Shown: piece after piece, positions 56,591-64,000 of the stretch | Layout of the letters: every line of letters starts with the position of its first letter | How positions within the stretch are numbered: the stretch's first letter is position 1 | NCBI GenBank assembly: GCA_017591395.1 | Contig: WEDG01001014.1 | Span: 1-64,000, forward strand | Length of the DNA stretch: 64,000 bases | From: Schistocephalus solidus | Lineage: Eukaryota > Platyhelminthes > Cestoda > Diphyllobothriidea > Diphyllobothriidae | Direction: 5' to 3' | The notes under the pieces: generated by a model | What the model was told of the DNA's origin: nothing | Databases searched by the model: none | What the model saw: only the letters and a program-made list of their open reading frames with translations | Program-made: the position numbers and the translations under genes

Positions 56591-59500
56591 CTTTATATAT
56601 CAATGCCTTTGTGACCGGAGGCTATTCTGGGGACTTTATCATAATCAAACAATGTGGCTATTGTCATCAGACCTTAAAATAGCCAGCAAATCATCTAGAC
56701 TGCCTCTCTCTCTCTCTCAGGTCCTACAGTAACAGAGGAACTCCAGGTCCTCAAAAGGAATTGGCAAACAAAGTTTTTAGCCAATGTCGACTTGCGCCGA
56801 CAAGGCTGCATGCAGTAATATGCCCTCAAAAAACGTCCTCCTTTAGTGCAGAACCTTGCAGTAAACACTGGTATCCCCCAGTGCTCCAAGTGGTTCCAAC
56901 CGAGATTAGGCTACACCACAGGCTGGTATAAGAAACATCGTGATTCCAAAGAAATTTAATTTTCAGTAAAAGCGGAGGAGCTGCATATAAATAAGGGTAA
57001 TTTCCAGCAAGATTTAAAACCCCAACAAGCTAAACAATCAACATCCAAGTTAGAGATTAATTTCTGAGGAACTTAAAAAGCCTAAAGCTAAACTTTAGAT
57101 TCAGGCTTTGATGAATTACATTTCGTGCCCAACAATTTACAAAAAATGTCCACCAAATTCCTCGACATTTAAGAGACAATTACTTAAGTTTCTTGCATTA
57201 AATTGAATTAAATTTCAGGCTATTTGAATAGATGTATGCATAAGCGAGAAGCCCAGAAATGAATAACGCCAGAGAAGAGAGTGTGCGGTGAAAATGACCA
57301 AAAAAATCGCGAAAGTGTACTTTATTACTTACTAAATACTGTGGTATCGCAGTGTACTGTCCGTAGGAAAGGAAAGAAAAGTTGTTCCATACTCGCTCTC
57401 TTTTCTAGCGATAATTCGCCCATCGTTGAGAAGGATGAAGGGAGCAACACATCTCTCTAAATATATATACAATTATACGAGAATGGCGAAGGGGTGGATG
57501 GGAGGGGGTGACACACTAGGGTCAGTAGGATGCGACCATAACGGTTACACGTCTCCGGTATTAACAGCTCAGATCGGCTTCCATACCTACCTCTCCCTAG
57601 ATAAAAGCAATTGGCTGCGATCTATCGGACTGCCGATACAAGCGAACTCAGCCTGGGCGTTTACTCGCCCCCCCTTTGAACCAGTTTCACTCACTTCCAG
57701 CCGTCTTATTGGTTCACAGTCAAACGGGGCTTTGATTGGTAATAAGCATGAACGTTTGCCCACCCTCTCGCTTCCCCCGTGAGACTGGCTAACCCAATAC
57801 TGGACTCATCTTACTGAGTCTGCCGCACGCGTCAGTGATTGGGCATTCCGTTCTTGAGAAATGTGAAGTCACCGAAAGGAAGCAACCCGCCAAGTAGACG
57901 ATCAAAACTGCAGTTCAAAGTTGCAAAGGCCATAGCACAGATATTTTTCCTTAGTAAATATTCACTTGGCTGAGTAACCTAGAAAATATTTATGCTCCAC
58001 CTTTAAAAACAAATGGAATCTTCGGAGGACAAATTCCTCAAACCGTTAAAAATTGAGCAAGTAATATTTCTTCCATGCCCCAAGCTCCTACTTGATCGGA
58101 CAATAAAATTTATTGGAAGTAGCAAACTTTGATCCGAAAACCGGCAAGTTTGGGCAACAAGACAGAATCTGTAAGTATTATCTTACCAACGTCATTCAGT
58201 TTGAAGGCACAAAAATGTTCTGCCATCTACTTCTCATTAATAAAGGGACTTTAATCTGCGCTGAAAAACGACCTTAATTACCAAGCCTATAGCCCCCGAA
58301 AAGGGCATCAAACCAAGTGATTACCCAGGGACAATGTATGGCCATTGTTATGCTGGTGGTCAAACGATAGGTTCACTAAATATGTCATCTCTCTGTAAAA
58401 GTTCGTCAGGCGGTAAACTTTAACCGAAGAGGTACACCGTTACTTTCTGTATTCGAAAAAGGGTAGCTCGATTCAGACAGTGCTTCCATTGCGGCTTCAA
58501 CAAGAGTGCTGTCTCGGAGCTCAAGTCAATATCCCATTTCTGTAGGTGGAAGCAAGAGATGTTATTTCCCCTGGGAATATATGATCGGGCAACGTGATGC
58601 ATTAAACTGACTTGAGAAGTGCTTTTTTAGCTGAGAACTCTCTCATCTTTAGTAATTTTTTTGTGATTAAACACAAACACTACTGTTTTTCGATTAAGGA
58701 CTATGGCCCTCTTATCTTCGCAGACCGACTTTTTACTATCCACTTACCAATCTAACCAGTCCTTACCAGTTTTTTCCTGGTTCAAAGGGGAAGCGTTTCG
58801 AACAAGGGTCTGTACTTATCAAAAAAAGTTTTACTGACAAGGCTATAAGTTGGCATATTTACGTATTCTCCCAAACTTTTTCCCATTATGGTTCTACAAC
58901 TTTCCAAGTTCCATCCAATTTCTGTGTCGACCATACGTGTTGAACCATCCGCCGCACTTACTTGGATCGCATACTAGCCACGGAGGTTTTTCCCAAGGCA
59001 GTAGCATGGCCAAATACAACTCAAGAGTGGCATACTAATGCAGCCGACAGTCATTGGCTTAATATATGGTGCCAGCCACCCGAATGCACGATGAAGTATG
59101 TAAGGCAGACCTACTTTGCAGAATCTACAATTGTTCGGATGGAGGTGCTTCTGGGTAGTCCTCATTATGTCAGTGCTCTGCGGTGTCAATTTCTGCTGTA
59201 CATATAGCAGAACTGAATCGGCTGCTTTAAAAGTCTATGGTGAAGTGTTTGGAAAAATGACCGCGAAAATATGTGCGAACCTCTCAAGTTGTTGGCTGCT
59301 CTGAAGGTACATTTATGTGCGCTAAACAGAAACACATTTCAAACTGACTTTTGATGACTGTTTTATGACTTAAGGTAGTTACAGCGGTAGGTCTTCGGCA
59401 TAGGGAAGTAAATGACTGTATGGCGTGCAACTGTCACAAGATTTTAACCCTCAACTTTGGTGTCAGCCAAGCTAACTTGGCCAACGGGAATTACATTTAG

Positions 59501-59775
59501 GGGACAGGGATTCCGAAATTCACTTCCTCTATGCGTTAGCATCTTACTTGATATTGTAGAGGTTGCCACCTACCCTCTAACCGGTCAGAGCTTCAATGAA
59601 AAAACCCATGTTGGTTTACACACGTATGCTCGTTTCGACACATTTTAGCCCTTAAATAACATGTTGGAATACATTAATTACCTTTTCGGACTATGGCATG
59701 GTTCCATGAATTTGGCTTTTTCTCATTTTAGTGGAGAAATTTGGATACGACGCATTACGAGTTTATATGAACGTA
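56591..59775. other. no firm gene; exon-like and CCAAT-rich patches
   Basis: At 56700-56720 a CTCTCTCTCTCTCAG tract looks like a 3' splice site. It is followed by about 220 bases readable as PTVTEELQVLKRNWQTKF, a stop, then ALKKRPPLVQNLAVNTG on the plus strand. I do not recognise the product. At 57480-57850 a GC-richer stretch has several ATTGG boxes (about 57711, 57736, 57838) and might be a promoter. Neither is strong enough to call. Confidence 0.4.
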
Positions 59776-59953
59776 GTCGATCGTTCTCTCACTAACCCAA
59801 ATCGTGACCCATAGTGGAGTTTGGTAGCCACCTGGGTCACTAATCAGCCCTATTTAGGGATAGCACTGCTTACCCCCTCGCGGGAGAGGGGGCGAGAAAA
59901 GGTGCCCTAAACAAATGCTGGGTCTGGCGACTGCTGCAGCAGACCGTGGCTAG

Positions 59954-61339
59954 CAGACTGCAATTAAATGTGGTCGAAAAACTCTAAACAATATCAACAA
60001 CAACTCCTCTCCCAATCCCCCCAACCGTACCCTTCGGGGTACCCTCCGGGCTGCTCGGGTGTGTCCGCTCACACTAGCAGCCTGGAATGTTCGTTCCCTT
60101 TTAGACAATCGGAGGAGCAACCGGCCGGAACGGAGGACGGCACTAGTCGCTCGGGAACTGGCGCGCCACAAGGTTGACATTGCTGCTCTCAGCGAGACCC
60201 GATTCTCTGAACAGGGTCAGCTGGAGGAGGTGGGCACCGGCTACACCTTCTTCTGGAGCGGCCGACCAAAGGCAGAAAGACGCGACGCTGGTGTCGCCTT
60301 TGCCATTCGGAACGGCATCGTGTGACGTCTACCCTGTCTACCGCAGGGTATAAATGATCACCTTATGTGCCTCCGCCTACCACTTCGGGGAGACAAGTTC
60401 GCCACCATCGTCAGTGCCTACGCTCCACCAATGACGAGCTCTGATGCGGCGAAGGACAAATTCTACGATGATCTACACTCCTTCTTGGCGACTGTGCCGA
60501 AGGTGGATAAGTTAATTGTCCTTGGTGACTTTAACGCCCGCGTTGGCACAGACAGTTCTTCGTGGAGAGGAGTGCTGGGTCCCCATGGTCTCGCTGGCTT
60601 TAATGACAACGGTCTTCTTCTCCTACGAACCTGCGCTGAACACCGCCTAATTCTGACCAAAACCTTCTTCCGCCTCCCAAAACGGCAAAAGGCGACCTGG
60701 GTACATCCTTGATCGTGACACTGGCACCTCTTGAACTATGTTCTCTTCCGGAGGCGAGATAAACAGGACGTGCTGGTGACAAAGGCGATCCCCGATGCCG
60801 ATGGATGGATGGATCACCGCCTCGTCATCTCCAAGATGAGGCTCCGTCTGCAACCCCGCAGGAGACCCCAAGGTAAGCGGCCACAAGGTAAGTTTAATAC
60901 TGTTTTATTGAATGTGCCTGCTCACCATCTACATTTTAGCAACAAACTGGCCAACCGTTTAGCTAACCTTCCAGTCACCGATGTGGACGTCTCCGTGGAG
61001 AACCGCTGGTGTCAGCTGAGAGATACCATTCAATCCACTGCCCTGGATGTCCTCGGCCGCGCATGTCGTGAGCACCAAGGCTGGTTTGATGACAACGACG
61101 CAGCTATCAACGCTCTGCTCGTCGAGAAGAACCAGTTACACAAAGCCTACATCGATCGCCCTACTGCTGCAAACAAGACAGCCTTCTACCGAAGTCGCCG
61201 CCTTGTACAGCAACGGCTGCGGGAGATGCAGGATGCCTGGATGATGCATAAAGCCAAGGAAATCCAAGGGTACGCAGACCGAAACGAATGGAAGAACTTA
61301 TTCGCCGCCACCAAGGCTGTCTACGGACCTCCCTTCTAA
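59954..61339 (+). pseudogene. RTE-j: AP-endonuclease and linker
   Basis: A single frame opens after the TAG at 59951. No in-frame ATG precedes the endonuclease, whose first motif is LAAWNVRSLLDN at about 60080. It continues with [35 protein letters not shown] (Asp and Asn of the catalytic block) and MDHRLVIS. The linker has FNTVLLNVPAHHLHF, WFDDNDAAIN, VQQRLREMQDAWM and GYADRNEWKNLF. Stops interrupt it at 60322-60324, 60713-60715 and 61337-61339; two are CGA-to-TGA type changes relative to other copies. A short out-of-frame ATG reading frame (59968-60177) overlaps its start. Confidence 0.9.
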
Positions 61340-62497
61340 GGCGCTGCCCCTCTTCTCAGTGCCGATGGCAGGCCGCTGCTCACTGAGAAGACGCAAATCC
61401 TGACGCGATGGGCAGAACACTTTCAAAGCGTTCTCAACCAGCCCTCCACCATCTCTGACGCCACCATCGATCGCCGGCCTGAAGTGGAAATCAACGTCGA
61501 CCTTGATCTACCGCCCTCTCTCCAAGAAACCATCAGAGCCGTGCAGCAACTCTCCAGCGGGAAAGCACCTGGCTCGGACACGATACCTGCTGAAATTTAC
61601 AAGCATGGTGGACCCCAGCTGATGAATCGACTCACAGTACTCTTCCAGGAGATGTGGCACCAAGGACAAGTCCCACAGGATTTCAAAGACGCCACCATTG
61701 TCCACCTATACAAGAAGAAAGGGAACTTCCAACTCTGCGACAACCACCGAGGAATCTTGCTGTTGAACATCGCTGGAAAGATATTCGCCCGCATTCTCCT
61801 CAACCGCTTGAACGCTCACCTGGAGCAAGGACTGCTCCCGGAAAGCCAATGCGGCTTCCGACGACACAGAGGAACAATCGACATGATCTTCGCTGCTCGC
61901 CAGCTGCAAGAGAAGTGCCAAGAGATGCGAACTTACCTCTACACTACCTTTGTAGATCTGACGAAAGCCTTTGACACGGTGAATCGCGACGGGCTGTGGA
62001 AAATCATGCAGAAATTCGGCTGTCCTCAACGGTTCACACATATGGTACGTCAGCTTCACGACGGGATGATGGCGCGCGTTGCTGACAACGGGACAGTATC
62101 TGAAGCATTCGCAGTGACCAACGGAGTGAAGCAAGGCTGCGTCCTTGCACCTACCCTCTTCAGCCTCATGTTCTCTGCCATGTTAATGGATGCCTACCGT
62201 GACGAACGCCCCGGGATCCGCATCGCCTACCGGATGGACGGCCGCCTCCTCAACCAACGACGGATGCACTTCCGCTCGCGTGTCTCCACAGCCACCATTC
62301 ACGAACTTCTATTCGCTGACGACTGCGCACTCAATACAACGACAGAAGAGGAAATGCAAAGGAGCATGGACCTCTTCGCTGCCGCCTGTGACAACTTCGG
62401 ACTTCGCATCAACACTGAGAAAACGGTTGTGATGCATCAACCGTCGCCCAACACTCTACACCACAGCTCACATCAATGTCAATGGCGCCCAACTTAA
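61340..62497 (+). pseudogene. RTE-j: reverse transcriptase
   Basis: The frame is open from just after the 61337 stop. It contains LDLPPSLQETIRAVQQLSSG, KAPGSDTIPAEIYKHGG, DFKDATIVHLYKKKG, CDNHRGILLLN, LLPESQCGFRRHRGT, motif A FVDLTKAFDTVN (Asp at 61955-61957), AVTNGVKQGCVLAPTLFSLM and motif C FADD (62312-62323). All RT catalytic residues are present. The frame drifts at about 62450 through a one-base deletion in the HQP.PN.. region and terminates at 62495-62497. Clade assignment to RTE rests on motif style and the short-repeat 3' tail. Confidence 0.92.
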
Positions 62498-62501
62498 ATC
62501 T

Positions 62502-63452
62502 GTGGATACCTTCACGTACCTAGGCAGCAATCTCTCACGCAGCACCAAAGTTGACGATGAGATCGCCCATCGGATCGCTAAAGCCAGTCAAGCCTTTGGA
62601 CGCATGCAAAATGTGGTCTGGAATCGACATGGTCTCCACCTCAGCACCAAACTCAAGATGTACAAAGCTGTCATATTGCCGACGCTGCTGTATGGAGCGG
62701 AGACGTGGACGATCTACCAAAAGCAGGCGCGGAAGCTCAACCACTTCCACCTCAGCTGTCTCCGCAGAATACTAAAGCTGAGTTGGCAAGACAGGATACC
62801 GGACACGGAAGTGCTAGAACGAACAGGCATTCTCAGCATTTACGCTCAGTTGAAACAACTGCAACTGCGCTGGAGCGGTCACCTTGTGCGGATGGACGAC
62901 GAAAGGCTACCCAAACGACTCTTCTACGGAGATGTCGCCATGGGTTCTCGTCGACAAGGGGGTCAAGTACGACGCTACAAAGACACTCTGAAGACCTCCC
63001 TGAAGCAATTGCAGATCAACCCGGAGTCCTGGGAGGACCTTGCCCGGAATCGATCGGCTTGGAGGAGAACAGTGAAGACAGGGGCAGCAATCTACGAAGC
63101 CAACAGGATCGCCGCTGCCAAGACCAAAAGAGCGGCACGAAAGTCACCAGCGCCCCGGACCAACATCGCCAATGCCCAGGCCCTTCCAACATGCCCGCGC
63201 TGTCACCGCACCTTCCGCGCGCGAATCGGCCTAGTCGGACATCTTCGGACGCAATGCATCAACAATCCGACAATTCAAAATTCTACGTCAACTTCTGCCA
63301 ACCCTCCTTCGGACTCCCCCACCCTCACCCCTGCCATCAATTCCATTAGTCCCACCATCATCGAGACAACATCACAACGCTCAGCACGTGTTACCCCACC
63401 ACCACCGCCACCACCACCACTACTACCATCAACGATGGGGACTCTCTCCTAA
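62502..63452 (+). pseudogene. RTE-j: connection region, first finger and linker
   Basis: This frame continues the polyprotein after the shift: [94 protein letters not shown]. Finger 1 follows at about residues 233-254 ([18 protein letters not shown], then RTQC; the last ligand is Cys). A Thr/Ser/Pro linker ends in a run of eight Pro. The Pro run marks where the frame has shifted from the Thr runs seen in RTE-e and RTE-f. Confidence 0.9.
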
Positions 63453-63658
63453 ACTGTCCTCATTGCGACCGCACACTCACCTCACGCATCGGCCTGGTCG
63501 GTCACTTGCGAATCCATCGTACAGAGACTGGTGAACCAGTGCCTGGAGCTCCAACACACAGCAGAGATCGCCGCCTCCACTGCCCTCACTGTCCTCGTGC
63601 ATTCACTCATCGCATGGGCCTATTCGGACACATGCGCATTCACAAAAACCTGCGGTAA
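63453..63658 (+). pseudogene. RTE-j: fingers 2 and 3, C-terminus
   Basis: In the frame that ends at TAA 63656-63658, two canonical C2H2 fingers are readable: [20 protein letters not shown](RIH) and LHCPHCPRAFTHRMGLFGHM(RIH). They are joined by a 20-residue RTETGEPVPGAPT-type spacer. The two share almost the same helix (R-I/M-GL-V/F-GH). The C-terminus is HKNLR. Similar fingers in every other copy indicate that they belong to the element, probably for RNA or DNA binding during integration. Confidence 0.88.
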
Positions 63659-64000
63659 ACCACCGGAGGCTAAGCTACATCACCGTACACTACCTACACC
63701 AATACATCGACAACACCCTCACCATTACCATGTAACTGAGTCTATCACGGTTTCCTAGAAACCGTGGCTGGGAAGACTGCCAATCTGACGCTTACACCAG
63801 GCCACGCCGTCGGCTCAGTGTATGTGCTGTGTGTGTCGAATGGCTGACCAGTGGACTGGGAGTCAGACGGCGATGGCTGCTCCATATCCCCTGAGTTTGT
63901 GAATCCTGGTGTGTGCGTTATGGGGGCCAGGTCGTGCTGTGGCGCGCGAAGACGGGTACGCCGATCCGTCAGCCAATGCGCCCACTCCCACATCAGGCAA
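63659..64000 (+). other. RTE-j 3' UTR, module 1 (continues past edge)
   Basis: Closely matches RTE-f 39100-39450. It contains a perfect hairpin: CACGGTTTC (63746-63754), loop CTA, GAAACCGTG (63758-63766). The GTGTGTGTCGAATGGCTGAC block and GGGAGTCAGACGGCGATGGC core follow. Confidence 0.85.

Larger units (their letters stand above)
59776..64000 (+). mobile_element. RTE-j: best preserved copy, cut by the window edge
   Basis: The 5' UTR match begins at about 59776 (TCGTTCTCTCACTAACCCAA, like RTE-e 27448), so the first roughly 330 bases of the 5' UTR are missing or diverged. The coding region runs 59954-63658. The 3' UTR starts at 63659 and continues beyond the window; by comparison with RTE-f about 500 more bases are expected. 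Lesions are stops at 60322, 60713 and 61337, a one-base loss near 62450, and a frame change in the Pro/Thr linker near 63390-63450. Catalytic motifs of both enzymes are present. Confidence 0.9.

Noticed and set aside
57426..57782. 118-codon plus-strand frame
   Set aside because: No recognisable motif, low-complexity start (MGGGDT..), lies in the CCAAT-rich patch; treated as incidental.
60873..60939. Intron-like GTAAG...TTTTAG in the RTE-j linker (also in RTE-c and RTE-f)
   Set aside because: The frame is open across it, the encoded residues (LNT.LLN.PAH..FSN) are conserved among copies, and the length (52 or 67 bp) is not a multiple of three. It is coding sequence with splice-like words.
1..64000. 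CRISPR arrays, prokaryotic operons or ribosome binding sites
   Set aside because: The only tandem array is the 82-bp satellite, which has no spacers. Spliced host exons, LINEs and mariner indicate a eukaryotic genome.

Overview
The window looks like a gene-poor, repeat-rich piece of a metazoan nuclear genome. Its reading frames are mostly short, and the few long ones belong to non-LTR retrotransposons, a Penelope-like element and a mariner. The dominant family encodes an RTE-type endonuclease/reverse transcriptase with C-terminal C2H2 zinc fingers. From memory this resembles proteins predicted in flatworm genomes, especially pseudophyllidean tapeworms such as Spirometra, Schistocephalus and Dibothriocephalus. 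The organism call is inference, not a database result.

Layout. 1-102 is the 3' tip of an RTE copy fused to about 36 tandem copies of an 82-bp satellite (103-3036), each with a TATA-box-like core. 3.0-9.5 kb holds no gene, only short dispersed repeats: tRNA-like SINE pieces and an inverted-repeat element. A very old RTE ghost (RTE-b, plus strand) lies at 9.5-11.0 kb. A better preserved minus-strand copy, RTE-c, runs from 11.0 to 19.9 kb and is split by a 4.1-kb plus-strand CR1-like LINE (14.24-18.35 kb). 20.6-23.3 kb is a decayed minus-strand copy (RTE-d). 27.1-30.2 kb is RTE-e, internally deleted and flanked by a perfect 12-bp target-site duplication. 35.0-40.0 kb is RTE-f, nearly full length, with an 11-bp duplication, inserted inside a degenerate TTAGGG-like tract. 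A mariner pseudogene follows (40.15-41.23 kb). Then come three stacked RTE 3' ends (42.0-43.3 kb) and two RTE ghosts on opposite strands (43.3-46.3 kb). 50.2-52.4 kb holds a minus-strand Penelope-like element with a small inverted piece of the same family beside it. 59.8-64.0 kb is RTE-j, the copy with the fewest lesions, running off the right edge.

The only convincing host gene is on the minus strand at 54.2-55.5 kb. It is two exons of a Snail/Scratch-type C2H2 zinc-finger transcription factor. The exons join in phase across a 593-bp GT-AG intron that falls inside the first finger, and the first exon carries an eh1-like Groucho-binding motif. Its 5' end is not identified, and it stops before the last finger that Snail proteins normally have.

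The RTE copies read 5' to 3' as: 5' UTR, AP-endonuclease, linker, reverse transcriptase, connection region, Thr/Pro-rich linker, three zinc fingers, then a 3' UTR made of two diverged modules that each open with a CACGG...CCGTG hairpin, ending in a (TG)n-like tail. None of the copies seen is intact. RTE-j needs only three stop codons and two frameshifts explained.
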